Shown here in pieces: positions 44,904-56,731 of a stretch of DNA of 64,000 nucleotides (within the stretch, counting starts at the first letter, position 1; each line of letters opens with the position of its first letter). A program made the position numbers and the translations under genes. The notes beneath the pieces were generated by a model. That model saw only the letters and a program-made list of their open reading frames with translations, was not told where the DNA came from and ran no database searches. Origin of the DNA: Adiantum capillus-veneris (Eukaryota; Streptophyta; Polypodiopsida; Polypodiales; Pteridaceae); assembly GCA_014529385.2 (NCBI GenBank), contig CM043959.1, positions 93,630,529 to 93,694,528 on the forward strand, in the 5' to 3' direction.

Positions 44904-46259
44904 CTCTTTAGGGAGAGTGCAAATAATTAGGTTAGAGTTCCTTATGTTTTTTTTTGTGTTCAATAAGTGTTGGTACCTTTTCCCACTAATGTGCCTTCTG
45001 GAGGTATTCCTTTTGTTTTCTAGTGTGTACAGGACGTGTTGCTATTGATAGGATTTGGACCTTCATGGAACCTTTCTCTCGTTCACACGTCAAATCAAGC
45101 ACGACCATCAACACAAACAGGTGTTTTATGTCCATTAGCATTGCCCTTATCTTTTTGCATCCATTTTTGTCTGCTTTGATTGTGATTGGTAGCATAATAT
45201 TCAACGCATTTGCTTAGTATCAAACATTTAATTCAATGTAATGTTTTGTCATAATCACTTGTCTAGGTTAAAAAATCAAGCAGTCCGACTAAGCTAGTTT
45301 GACCAAGATAGGTATTAGAAATCTTCTCTTAATACCATGGGGAATGCCTTCCTAATAAGCAATGGTTACTTAGGTTCTTAATCTGATTTAGGCAGCATTG
45401 TGTGAAATGTACTAGGGCTTTCTAGTGGGCTTAACCCTATTGACCTTTAGCTTAAGTATTATAAAGGGAGTTTACTAATGTGATGAGCCTTGGGAGGGTA
45501 ACAGTGTTATATGACCCCCCAAAGTTACAAAATTAAAATGCTAAAAATGAACAAACAAAAAATCAAAGTGCCACAATGTAAAATTTTAAGCTGGAAGAGA
45601 AATCCCTGCTTAAATTGGTACTTCACTCACATGTATCGCCTATGGTACTAGAGCCCTAGAGGTTCCCAGTGTGGGTGCTTTTCCTTGAAAAGCAAAAAAC
45701 CCAAGGCATACAAAATAAGCACACACATCAAAATTGAATCAATGTGAAAAGACTTTGGGGGGTCAAAGAAAAGGTAATCAGTCAGGCGATGATTTCATGA
45801 GAAATTCCTTTTATCGTAGCTTAACTACAAGGTCTTCTAGGTATAGCCTCTAGTCAGCCCTCGAACATCAAATACTTGGCTCTCGCGATTAAACAACTTA
45901 ATTGACCAGAAAAAATTGAGAAGTTACCCATGGTACTATTAATAGTCGAGCTCTAGTGCCTTTTGACCATTAAATTAGCGACCCCGGACTTGTTTAATTT
46001 TTTACCTTTACATCTGTTTATGCATTTGATTATATTGCAATTTAATGTTTATTGCCGACAAATTGTCTAAAATTCTGTTACCAATCAATTTGTCTGTCTA
46101 TTGCATATGATTTTTAATTGTATATGAGAATGCAATTACTGTGGCAATGTTATTTAATTTTGCAGTGATTGAAGAAGACTACGCACATCCATGTCGACTG
46201 CTCTCCCATCTCGATGAACGAGCTTCAACTGGATAGCTTTCGAGGACGGAATCTACATC
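44904..46259 (+). other. 3' non-coding region of element C
   Basis: No long coding block is visible. Two further splice-acceptor-like sites occur (gtgtacag at about 45028, ttttgcag at about 46164). The last 100 bp (GGATAGCTTTCGAGGACGGA and following) resemble the sequence that precedes the purine tract in many plant gypsy elements. Confidence 0.45.
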
Positions 46260-46271
46260 AGGAAGGGGGGC
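46260..46271 (+). promoter_or_regulatory. Probable terminal polypurine tract of element C
   Basis: AGGAAGGGGGGCA is followed by TGTTAACCC, the expected start of a 3' LTR. Its position after a typical gypsy 3' coding-end sequence favours it as the true tract. Confidence 0.6.
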
Positions 46272-46272
46272 A

Positions 46273-46555
46273 TGTTAACCCTCACGGCACACGGACACCC
46301 TATGATCTATAAACGTTGTATTATTTAGAGTCAGGTACCGAGCTTGTCGGACCAATAGGAACAGGGTAAGGGTGATCGCCGATGACAGGCGCACTCTAAC
46401 TGGAATATTCAAGGAGTTAGCTGGCTAAGTATGGGCGCCCAAGTGTGAATGGGGTGAGCTCATATAAAAGCCACTAAACCTAATTTTTACTCATTCTCTC
46501 ATTGTGCAATAGAAGCTGCGCTTGCTCCATCTCCACCTTCTCCTTTACCATCTCC

Positions 46556-46643
<88 letters not shown>

Positions 46644-46900
46644 GTGAGAGAGAGAGAGAGAGTGTGGGAGTGTGTGTGCGATCGAGCGTTGCGGCGGCAC
46701 GACGGCGGCGAGGCGGTTGAGCGCAGCGTAGCGGCATCTCCCTCTTCTTCGCGGCGCGGGAATCCTTCATTTGCAACTACGCAGGAAGGTGAGTGACACA
46801 CCGTTCTTCCTTGTGAGCTTGTCTGTTGTATGACTGTGTGCTAGGAGCCTTTGTGGCTCGCACACGGCGCGTAGCAAGTCCCTAAACTTGACAGTTACAT
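46273..46900 (+). repeat. Putative 3' LTR of element C (end uncertain)
   Basis: It starts TGTTAACCCTCACGGC and has a TATA-like box CATATAAAAG at 46461-46470. A (GT)n microsatellite, a CpG-rich stretch (46680-46760) and a splice-donor-like AGGAAGgtgagtg (about 46785) follow. No matching 5' LTR was found, so this assignment rests on the purine tract and promoter layout only. The right end near 46895 (CTTGACA) is a guess. Confidence 0.4.
46557..46638. repeat. (TG)n microsatellite, 41 units
   Basis: This is an uninterrupted 82-bp TG run, continuing after one C into a short GA run. Long apparent reading frames here on both strands are artefacts of the repeat. Confidence 0.97.
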
Positions 46901-47334
46901 ATTTGTGAAGATAGAGAGAAAGAAATTAAATGAAATGAAATGTTATACTAATGTTTTCAAAAGGCCAAAATGATCTATGAGACCAGTTTGTTACAAAATT
47001 GTGAATGTTTTGACCTAAACTTAGGTAAATTAGGTCAAAAGGCCAAAATAACCCATGGGACCAAACTGTTACAAAAAATATGAAGAGAGAGAGAGAGAAA
47101 AAAAAAACGAAGTGGAATGAAATGAGATGTTATATTAATGTCTTCAAAAGGCCAAAATCAACTATGAGTCCAAAATGTTACAAAACTGTGAATCTGATAC
47201 CATGTCTGGGTGCTAAAGGACTAGAAAGTACTACTACTACTACTAGAATCCATCCTCATTTTCACTCTAGATATCGAGAGAGTATGGCTCAGAAATGTTA
47301 TATTAACATCTTTAAAAGGCCAAAATGACCTATG

Positions 47335-47431
<97 letters not shown>

Positions 47432-47950
47432 GACAAGTGATCGGAAATGGTAAATTAAAATAATCCATAATCCATAAAAATGCAAGATAGAGAGAAAGAA
47501 ATGAAATGATATTAACGTCTTCAAAAGGCTAAAAGTCCTATGAGACCAAACTATTACATAATTGTGAAGATAGAGAGAAAGAAATGAAATGAAATGAAAT
47601 GTTATACTAATGTTTTCAAAAGGCCAAAATGATCTATGAGACCAATTTGTTACAAAATTGTGAATGTTTTGACCTAAACTTAGGTAAATTAGGTCAAAAG
47701 GCCAAAATAACCTATAAGACCAAACTGTTACGAAAAATGTGAAGATAGAGAGAGAGAAAGAACAAAGTCGAATGAAATGAGATGTTATATTAACGTCTTC
47801 AAAAGGCCAAAATCAACTATGAGTCCAAATGCTACAAAACTATGAATCTGATACCATGTCTGGGTGTTAAAAGACTAGAACAAAAATACTACTACTAGTA
47901 CTAGAATCCATCCTCATTTGCAGTCTAGATATCTAGAGAGTATGGCTCAA
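46900..47950. repeat. Tandem duplication of a roughly 400-bp segment
   Basis: Positions about 46905-47290 and 47555-47945 are near copies, each holding GTTTTGACCTAAACTTAGG and CTGATACCATGTCTGGGTG and ending in GAGAGTATGGCTCA. Within each, a shorter unit with CTTCAAAAGGCCAAAAT recurs about every 110-150 bp. The copies are separated by the GA microsatellite at 47341-47429. Confidence 0.85.
47341..47429. repeat. (GA)n microsatellite, 89 bp
   Basis: This pure GA run is placed between two copies of the 400-bp duplication. Confidence 0.97.
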
Positions 47951-48210
47951 ATCCTCTGTTATACTCTCTGCTATGTAGCCCTAGCCCCATAGCTACATAG
48001 CCGTCTGGATCTCCATAGCTCCTATGCTTGATCGAGAGAGAAATAAAATGAAATGAAATGTTATATTAATGTCTTCAAAAGGCCAAAATGACCAGAGGGT
48101 TACAATGTGTTGAATCTGATACAAAGTCTGAGTAACAAAATGAAATGACAAAATGATAAAATGATAAGATAAAAATTCTATGGGATCCTAAACTGGTAGG
48201 CGTGAACTAA

Positions 48211-48214
<4 letters not shown>

Positions 48215-48281
<67 letters not shown>

Positions 48282-48383
48282 ACACACACAAACACACATA
48301 GAGAGACAAAGAGTTGAAAATGAACTGAGTTTGAAGGGTACTTACACACATATACGCGTGCATGCTACACAACCACACACAAA

Positions 48384-48445
<62 letters not shown>
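48215..48445. repeat. Two (AG)n microsatellites
   Basis: AG runs span about 48215-48279 and 48387-48445, separated by CACACA-rich and unique sequence. Translations across them are meaningless Ser-Leu or Arg-Glu repeats. Confidence 0.95.
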
Positions 48446-48450
<5 letters not shown>

Positions 48451-48476
48451 AGGGAGGAAGAGAGAGAGAGAGAGAG

Positions 48477-48746
48477 AGAAGAAAAAGACCAAAGTGAATA
48501 AAATTATAGGTGAGTGAGATAAAGAGAGAGACAACAATGAAATGAGTAATGGCAATGTGCTCAAAGAGAAGAAGAAGACCAAAGTGAATAAAATTATAGG
48601 TGAGTGAGATAAAGAGAGAGATAACAATGAAATGAGTAATGGTAATGTGCTCAAGGAGAAGAAGAAGACCAAAGTGAATAAAATTATAGGTGAGTGAGAT
48701 AAAGAGAGCTACAACAATGAAATGAGTAATGGTAATGTGCTCAAAA
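48477..48746. repeat. 90-bp tandem repeat, three copies
   Basis: The unit contains GACCAAAGTGAATAAAATTA and GGTGAGTGAGATAAAGAGAG. It recurs with exact 90-bp period (GACC at 48487, 48577 and 48667) and few substitutions. Confidence 0.95.
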
Positions 48747-48749
48747 GAG

Positions 48750-49551
48750 TACATCCATGTGCCCCAAGACTAGATTAAAGATAAGTGAGAGAGAGGGAGG
48801 GAGAGACATAGGGAGAGTTCAATGTGAGTAACAATTCCATCCAAAGATGTAGATTTTAATGTCATAGAGAGGGTTTCCAAAGATCTCGGGCTGGATGTAA
48901 ATGCCTAGAGAAATTCCAGTAGACCTTAGATATTCTTGCGTAGTCTTGAAAATCAAGTCATGATACTCAAAAGGAAATCCCAAGAGAGCCTTCATATTGA
49001 ACCAAGATGGTATCTTTGTCTCCACCCTAATAAGGAAGAGGTTTTTAGGGTCCTCTCTATGGAAGTATTGAAAGATCTATCTAATGATAGGCCCTCCAAA
49101 TCTAGCTATGCTATTCTAGTGATAATTAACATAACAAGTTTGTCACTCTCATACGAATAGTTTCAAAAGATCCCAAGGATATTATAAGTGCCCTGATGTA
49201 TGAAATTCAAGAGGGGATTTGGATAATCAACATCTTATTCTTAACAATAAGATAAAACACCTGATTGTTCTATACATCACACCGAGTTTGATAATCGTAG
49301 GAGGAGATGATGTCCCAAAGAGGCTAGGACAGATCTGTTTTCCATATGATGCAAACTAAGGGCTTCTCTCCTGATGCAATTACATATGCATTACAATTCA
49401 AAATAATCCATAGTTTGATCACCAAAAGGTGACCATATGAATAAAAGATCACATGAAACCATTATAGATTTCAAAAAGGGTTGGATAGAGAGAATAACAC
49501 GTGTGATTGAAAGATCTAGTACTGCTCCCGAACCCTATAAATTTTAGATAT

Positions 49552-49583
<32 letters not shown>

Positions 49584-50420
49584 GGATGGAAAACAGACCT
49601 AGAAACAGACTGATTTAAAGAGAGATATTGTAAAGTCAAGTTTTGTGGATGAAGTCCTAGAGCAACTACACTTACAATGTCTCTCTCTTTTTTCTTAGGA
49701 ACTTTATGGCACCTAGGGTATCTGCTGAATGTTTTGGTCATGGATTGGAAGCGATGGAGATAGTAATGGATCATATAATGATTCACTACTCTCCGGAAAA
49801 CAAAGTTGACTTCTTTCAAAGCATTGTTTGAGGTTTCTTTCCGGGTGTTACTATAGAAGAAGCTTGGAGAACCTACGACCGCACTTCCATGACTCGAGAT
49901 GGACACCCTTTCACCCGGTGTTTGTCAGAATCCAGAATGATCCCAGTCAATGGTTTTGCAACCTACTCCTTTGCAAATTTGAGTAAAGATGGGATACTCA
50001 GATGCCATCTACCTTGATTTTGAGTTAGGTTGTTGTTCTATATATGAAGTTTATAGCAAAATTAATGCGCTAAAGAGCATTGTAGGACCTGATAAGATAG
50101 AGAATCATAAATAGCCTATTTTCAAGCGTCCCAATGCTAAACGCTCTGTTCCCATTTTCAAATGTAGATGGGGTTGATCATGTATTGAGAAAAACTTTTA
50201 TCTACTGAACAAAAGTGATTCATGAGCATTTTGGTTTGTTTTCCACTTCTCATGCAATCCTTTGTTGTTTTCATATCTAGATAGAGATGATGTATTTTTT
50301 TGATTCTAAAATAGCAAGCACTTAAAAAGTGAATATTCTACGAGGGTTATTTTTTAATTTACAAGCATTCAAACCTTGTCTTTGGTTGTCACATTTCTCT
50401 TTGCAACCACTGTAGTTTTT
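48750..50420. other. Stretch with no recognised gene
   Basis: Short open stretches occur, for example SLENQVMILKRKSQESLHIE at about 48936-49160. Another follows an acceptor-like ttcttag near 49698 (NFMAPRVSAECFGHGLEAME). These could be exon remnants. No family is recognised. A (GA)n run lies at 49557-49583. Confidence 0.4.
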
Positions 50421-50433
50421 TGTGTATAATAAA

Positions 50434-51093
50434 ATGGAGATTACTTGTGCCATTCCATTGGCTATTGCAATTAATGGCTTGATATCTTCTGGGATAGCTC
50501 TAAGTGCATCAACGGGTGAAGAGGAGATACTGTCATCTCTTCCTACTATTGGCAATGTGCGTGCAGCAAAGAGAGTAGCTCAACATGTAGGGAGGAATAG
50601 TGCATTTGCTAATGAACGGGAGATACTTTCATCTCTTCGTATTCAAAATGTGTGTGTGGCAAAGAGAGCAGCTTAAAATGTCGAGTGGAATTCTAAGAAG
50701 CAAATTATGGAAACCTTGCTAGAGATGAAAGCCTCCTGCAACAATAGGATGGAGACAATGCAAACCAATGTCTCGGATGTGGTTGAAACTTTAAGCTCTG
50801 CATTGGAGATTGAAAGTGGGACACTATGGAAATTGTGAGAAGAGACAAAAGCATCAAACTTGCAAAGACTAGAGAATGAGGCATACATGAGAGAGAAACT
50901 TTCCAAATCTATTGAGAATCTTCAAAAAGAGGCTTCGTGGAGTCAACGTGAATCAAAAGGACAAATGCAAGACAATAATCTACAACAAATCATGCCAGGA
51001 TTGAGAAGTATCATCAACAAGCTTCGTGCTTTGACAAAGGTTCAAGGTTCAAGGTTCAAGGTCAAGACTTTCAAATGTTCGAGCTACCTTTAG
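50434..51093 (+). pseudogene. Broken coiled-coil reading frame of unknown family
   Basis: From the ATG at 50434 one frame runs to 51093 with TAA at about 50674 and TGA at about 50838. The start (MEITCAIPLAIAINGLISSG) is hydrophobic. The next part holds two copies of an E-I-L-S-S-L...V-A-K-R-A/V-A unit. The rest is a coiled coil (NLQRLENEAYMREKLSKSIE). It lies 570 bp upstream of the Helitron gene and may be a captured fragment. Confidence 0.45.
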
Positions 51094-51660
51094 TTTGACC
51101 AAAGCAGCGTCAAGTTTCTCAACGACCTAATCTTACTAATCCTACTAATGGTTATGTTGTATCTTCATCAAACTGCACTTTTTAATTGAGTCACTATCAA
51201 TGTGTCAAATGTATTTAGGTTAGAGGATATAATTAGATGTTCCTTTTTATATTGATTTTCTATTATGCATAAGAATGTCCTTTTAGTGACTGATCAAAAT
51301 TATAGAAAGTATATTATATTATAATATGAGATCTATTGACACTTGATTTCATAGATGGTATTTGGAATATTTATATTATCACCTAGTTATGCATGACGTA
51401 GTCGACTCTGTGTTGATTCGTGAATAGCGAGGCGCCAAATAGCACGAGAGAGAACAAGGCATGTACTACAAAGTACTATTGGAACTTTATTGGAGTGCAA
51501 TGAAAGGAAGAGTATGCATGATGTACATGAAGAAAACTCTGAAGCCATGAATGTTGGGACAACAATGAACATAGTAGAGTGAAACTATTCTAAAGTAGAA
51601 AATCATTGTTTGTCCATCCACTTTGAGTATCCAACATCTCTCCTTTTACATCACAAGTCT

Positions 51661-52576
51661 ATGGCACCAGTTCTATCCCAAAAGTGTGTGTTGCACAACT
51701 TAGGGAGCTTAGATTTTGTTTGCTCCAAATGTGGAGCAAAGGCATGGAAGGATGAAGGAAAGACTATCCAAACATTTGTGGGTAAATATTGCTGCTCCTA
51801 TGGAAGAGTTCGATTACTTTCTTTGAATGATCCATTAAATGAATTGAAAGATTTGATGAGCTCAACCACAACAAGAAGTCGATAATTCTTACAAAACATT
51901 CGGGGTTATAATAATGCATTGGCATTTGTGTCTCTTGGTGCCCAGATCGATGAGACTATTAATTATAAATGAAGTTTCACGCTTTGCACAATTATATTTT
52001 TTTGATACCGAACATGAGAGCAACAAATTGCATCATGTTTCAAATTTAGATTGTAGTATTCTAGAGTGTTTACAATTGATGATGCATAGAGTAAATCCCT
52101 ATGCAAATGCTCTACGATCTGTTGCTTCTTTGTCTGGAGATGCTATTGTACCCAATATGAGGATGGTTATTGCAGAGCATCGTTGTTGTTGTGATGGTTG
52201 GCAGTATCTTTCTCCAAGGGGTTTGAAGGTTACTGCAATTATGCCGGGACAAGGGGATGATAGAAATATTGGCTATCGTGACATTGTACTGAATTTTCGA
52301 CACGGGGGCTTGAAAAGAATCTCCAGCATGCATCGAGCTTACATGTCCTTATTGTATGTTTTATTATTTCCAAGTGGAGAGGATGGGTGGCATCTTTATT
52401 TACAGACTATCGATGGAAAAAAAATGAGTCAAAAGCAATATTATGTCTTTCGCTTACAAATAAGAGATGATACTATGGAGTGTCTTCTCCGAGGGGGTAG
52501 GCTATTACAACAGTATGTCGTGGATGCTTATAGTACTCTAGAGGAGTCACAGCTTTCGTGGATGCGAAATAACTAA
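51661..52576 (+). pseudogene. Helitron Rep/helicase N-terminal region
   Basis: ATG at 51661 opens MAPVLSQKCVLHNLG with CSKCGAKAW and KYCCSYGRVRLL, the N-terminal zinc-finger-like part. After TAA at about 51883 the frame goes on with NIRGYNNALAFVSLGAQID, then shifts frame to RRMRLLI-type sequence and VNPYANALRSV, VIAEHRCCCDGW, RDIVLNFRHGGLKRISSMHR and LLFPSGEDGWH. All are conserved Helitron blocks. Confidence 0.8.
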
Positions 52577-52594
52577 AAAACACTTCGTGGTGAA

Positions 52595-53560
52595 GTGTAC
52601 ATAGGATTGGTTGACATGATTGAGGCTAGAGATGGCTTAGAGAGGGCTGAAGGTCAAAATGTTGGCCGTAGAATTGTTTTGCCTTCATCTTTTATTGGAG
52701 GTCCAAGATATATGTGCCAACTATTTCAAGATGCAATGGCAATTGTTCGTAGTAGAGGTAAACCGGATCTCTTCATCATATTCACATGTAATCCACGATG
52801 GAAGGAAATAGATGATGCATTACTACCTAGACAAAGTGATGTTGATCATCCTAATATGACTATACGAGTGTTTTATCAGAAGTTCCAAGATATGATGCAT
52901 TTACTAATCAAGCAATCCGTATTTGGGGAGGTGATTGGACATGTTTCAGTAATTGACTTTCAGAAAAGAGGTCTTCCTCATGCTCATATATTGTTGATAT
53001 TTGCATCCGAATATAAACCCATATATACATTACACTATGAAAAGTTGGTTTGTGCAGAGCTCCCTGACAAGAATGTGTTTCCAAAATTATTTGATGTAGT
53101 GAGTCGTTGTAATGTTCATAGGCCATGTGGTCCTTTGAACCCAAGTTCTCCATGTATGGTTGATGGAAAGTGTAGATTCAAGTTTCCACGAAAATTTTCT
53201 ACGTCTATAAATGTAAACGAAAGTGGATATCCTGTGTATATGAGACGAGATGATGGAAGGTTTGTTCCGTCTAAAAATTACAATTTAGATAATCGTTGGT
53301 TTGTACCTTATAGCCCTCTCTTATCACTAAGATACCAAGCCCATATTAATGTGGAGATCTGCTCAATTGTCACTGCCATGAAATATCTTTATAAGTATGT
53401 CTACAAGGGACATGATCGAGCCACTATTGTTCTTCAAGATTGTGAAGGAGATACTGATGAGATCAAGAGTTATCTCAATGCACGTTATGTTTCTGCATAT
53501 GAGGCTATGTGGAGAATATTTGGCTTCGACATGCATAGAGAAAGTCCAGCTATTCAATGA
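52595..53560 (+). pseudogene. Helitron Rep domain with HUH motif
   Basis: About 321 codons are open. GRRIVLPSSFIGGPRYM and DLFIIFTCNPRWKEI lead to the HUH motif in FQKRGLPHAHILLIF (His codons near 52979 and 52985). CRFKFPRKFS follows, then the tyrosine block MKYLYKYVYKGHD (about 53379-53417). These are the nicking residues of the Rep nuclease. Only a stop (52577) separates it from the preceding part, in the same frame. Confidence 0.88.
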
Positions 53561-54393
53561 TTGCAAGTACACCTTACATTGGAGAATATGGTTACATTTC
53601 AAGATGGTGATGATGTATCACATTTGCCGGATAATAAGCAAAATAAAAAAACTACCTTGACAGAATGGTTTGTTGCAAATCAAAACTATCCAGAAGCAAA
53701 TAGCTTCACATATACTAACTTTCCAAATGGTTGGGTATGAAATAAAAGTCGAAAGGCATAGTCTCCACGACAACAGGGTGTTTCTATTGGAAGAATGTAT
53801 AATATTGTCCCTACTGCTGGTGAAGTTTATTACCTACGAGTGCTTCTCAATATTTGCAAGGGATGTAAGTCTTTTGAAGACTTGCGGATGTATGATGGTC
53901 ACATTTATGATACATACAAGGAGGCATGTATAGCTAGAGGATTATTGCAAGATGATGAAGAATGGTCACTTTGCCTCCAAGAGGCATCTTTTTTTCAAAA
54001 TGGAATGCAGTTGAGACAACTGTTTGCAATCATATTAGTCTTTTGTGAGCCACTTCATCCGGCTGCTCTTTGGGACAAGTTTTGTACCGAATTTTGTGAG
54101 GACTATGTTTATGCCCTAAGAATGCCTATTTCAGATGCAAGCGTGCCATTTGATGTGGCAAAAATCAAGCTTTGCTTCATATAGAATGCTTTTTGCAACA
54201 ACATGGCAAGAGGCTTTGCGATTATATGGTTCCTGCAATAGACTCAACAATGGTATCCTTAAGTGAAAATGGTGTTAGGGCTGAAGAAACAATGTTCAAC
54301 GTTGATGAACAGTGTACTATAGCAGATTGTATGGAGACTTTCTTAAATGAGGATCAGCTAGATGCTTACCACAAAGTGCTAACAAGCTATTGA
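53561..54393 (+). pseudogene. Helitron region between Rep and helicase
   Basis: Blocks in shifting frames: FVANQNYPEANSFTYTNFP, then IGRMYNIVPTAGEVYYLRVL (about 53780-53840), then CLQEASFFQNGMQLRQLFAI, then LNEDQLDAYHKVL at about 54340-54380. The last block is the entry into the Pif1-type helicase. At least two frameshifts are needed to read through. Confidence 0.75.
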
Positions 54394-54396
54394 CAC

Positions 54397-55757
54397 ACAT
54401 TCAGGGCAGGTATTTTTCCTAGATGGTCCTGGTGGCTCAGGAAAAACTTACTTATATAATGCACTTCTTTCACGAGTGTGAGGAAGTTGTAGAGTTGCTC
54501 TTGCATGTGCATCCTCGGGTATTGCAACTTTGCTTTTGAGTAATGGAAGAACTGCTCATTCTAGGTTTAAGATACCTTTGGAGATTCACTTTGAAGCAAC
54601 TTGCAATATAAAGGTAAATAGTCAACTTGCAGAACTTCTAAGGAATGCAGCTTTACTTATATGCGATGAATCTCCCTTGACTCATTGCTATGCATTTGAA
54701 GCAGCGGACAGAACTTTAAGAGATATTATGTAGCAAAATACTTTTTTTGGTGGAAAAGTCATTTTGCTTGGAGGTGACTTTCGACAAATACTACTTGTTA
54801 TACCAAAAGGTAGTCGTACGGACATTGTAAATTCTTCGTTGTGTCATTCTCACATATGGAAATATACGAAGATATTGAGGCTTACCAGAATATGCATATA
54901 CTTGATTACGGTTCAAATTCACTTCAATAATGTTTTTTCCGTTGGGTGCTTGATATTGGCAATGGGGTTATTGATGATGGAGGAGACTTAGACAGAGTCA
55001 AAATACCTTCACACATGATGCTTCTAGGAAATATTTTGGCAGATCTTCTAAGCTTTATATATGGAGATTTATGTCATGTGCAAGATCGTGCAACTTTTTT
55101 CAGAGATCGAGCAATACTTGCTCCACGGAATAAAGAGGTGGATTTAATTAATGACTATGCATTGCAAAGAATGCATGGAGATTGCAAAGAGTATCTGAGT
55201 GCATATTCAATTTGTATGTCCGAGGAAAACACACGTTTGTACACAATTGAATATCTAAATAGCCTTACTCTTGGTGGTGGTTTTCCACCTCATGCTTTAG
55301 TCTTGAAAGAAAATGCTCCTACCATGTTGCTGCGAAATTTGGATCACAGACGTGGAATATACAACGGAACCAGATTAATATGCAAGCAATTTCATCATAA
55401 GGTAATTGAGGTAGAGATAGTTATAGGATCGAATATTGGAGAGAGAGTTTTTCTTCCAAGGATTGACTTTATTATTGGAAACAATCAGGGGCTTCCATTT
55501 CAAATGCAGCGTCGTCAGTTCCAATCACGCTTGCTTTTGGGATGACTATCAACAAAGCACAAGGGCAAACAATTGGAATTCTTGGTCTATATCTTGCATC
55601 ATCGATCTTCTCTCATGGGCAATTGTATGTTGCAATGTCACGTGTACGAAGTGCAACTTCTATGAGGATTGTTGTCAATACTAAAAACACTCAAGCGGAG
55701 TGTTACTACACTCCAAACATTGTATTCAAGGAAGTATTACAACTAGCGAGCTCATAA
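54397..55757 (+). pseudogene. Helitron Pif1-type helicase
   Basis: Walker A is GPGGSGKTYLYNAL (from 54425). A TGA follows (about 54479), then ACASSGIATLLL. The Walker B-like LLICDESPL and VILLGGDFRQIL come next. The C-terminal motif TINKAQGQTIGILGLYLASS with LYVAMSRVRS lies at 55542-55680. Frames change near 54946 and 55542. All helicase landmarks remain readable but the gene is inactive. Confidence 0.85.
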
Positions 55758-55883
55758 CAATAAGTTCAAATTGACGTTGTGGCTCTCACTTAAAGTCAGA
55801 CACACTTGATGTTAAATTTTATTCATATCTCTTAGATCAAAGTATTGCCCATAGATGGATCCTTGACGCAGTGCCTCCTATGT

Positions 55884-56492
55884 AGTGGGTCACATCACTG
55901 AATTCATTCGAGGTATTTATTTTCTTTTTTGAATTAGTTTATTAACTTGACCTATTATTTTCTTGAAAAGATTTGCTTATACATTGAATTACTCTGTTGA
56001 AGATCCACCGCAATGGAGGGGAAGAGTTCCTGCTATGTTTTTGGTGATCTTATTTGATACAACTCATATTATAGTGTAAGAGTTTTTATTTTTTATATAT
56101 GGTATATTGTTAGTTTTAAGCTTTTATTGTTCTATATAATTCATGGATGCCTTTGCAGAGATCACTCCCATTGAGTTTTTATCATTGTAGGTGTTTATGA
56201 AATGCTATACTTAGGTAGAGATATGTCTATGGAAGTTCTTGGATACTACCATGTTTCCTTTTCTTCGGACCACGAGCATCGTCAAATTCAAGTTAATATT
56301 TGGTTTGTGAGTGACGAGAGGCCAGTCAATGCACAACAGGTGGGGGGTGCTGGAGACCACACTACACCATATCGATTGAGGATATTTACTAAAGTTGAAA
56401 CACCACCCTGTATCTTGCAAAATGTATACGACATAGGTCCTTGGACTTATAGAATCCCTTATGTGGTCTCTCGAAGGCTACACTTTGAATAA
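55884..56492 (+). pseudogene. Small intron-containing gene, copy 1 (unknown family)
   Basis: Three exon-like blocks match those of copy 2: SYVVGHITEFIR ending at donor gtattt (55913), DPPQWRGRVPAMF from 56003 to donor gtaaga (about 56079), and a third block from 56159 containing GVYEMLYLGRD, GYYHVSF, DIGPWTYRIPYVVSRRLHF and a stop at 56492. Exon 3 has an in-frame TGA near its start and no start codon is clear, so this copy is probably dead. I recognise no known domain. Confidence 0.5.
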
Positions 56493-56552
56493 CTGTTTCG
56501 TATTGTCTCTTTGTGATGTTGTGAAATTTCAAAGTCTTTTGAACTGCTTTCA

Positions 56553-56553
<1 letters not shown>

Positions 56554-56602
<49 letters not shown>
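56554..56602. repeat. (TC)n microsatellite
   Basis: A pure TC run of about 49 bp lies between the two copies of the small gene. Confidence 0.95.
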
Positions 56603-56607
<5 letters not shown>

Positions 56608-56731
56608 CTTCACTAAAACAAAAGAAAGAAGGACATGGTTCTCTACGGCATGATCATCAAAGTCTTCTTTATTCTATTTCATCTTTGTTCCTCTTAAACT
56701 TCCAAATCTGTGTTGTTAGAGCAGATAAAGA

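Larger units (their letters stand above)
35374..46272 (+). mobile_element. Element C: Ty3/gypsy retrotransposon related to element A, plus strand
   Basis: Gag, N-terminal protease, charged linker, RT, RNase H, integrase, second protease-like domain and WxPK tail occur in the same order as in element A. An internal purine tract, an accessory reading frame and a second purine tract at 46260-46271 followed by TGTTAACC follow. The 5' part is separated by the insertion of element A, and no LTR pair could be matched, so the outer limits are approximate. Several stops and at least two frame changes show it is older or more damaged than A. Confidence 0.75.
51661..55757 (+). mobile_element. Decayed autonomous Helitron (Rep/helicase coding region)
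   Basis: Successive frames contain, in the right order, a Cys zinc motif, the Helitron_like_N blocks, the HUH Rep motif, the two-Tyr block and the Pif1-type helicase motifs. Rolling-circle replication and strand transfer are the known roles. I could not find the 5' TC end or the 3' hairpin with CTRR, so only the coding limits are given. Confidence 0.85.

Noticed and set aside
47195-47215. LTR-retrotransposon primer site (minus strand TGGTATCAGA) at 47197 and 47850
   Set aside because: No LTR end, purine tract or coding remnant is adjacent; the motif belongs to the local tandem duplication.
46480-48754. Long open frames across GT, GA and AG runs on both strands
   Set aside because: They translate to Cys-Val, His-Thr, Ser-Leu or Arg-Glu dipeptide repeats and arise because dinucleotide repeats lack stops.
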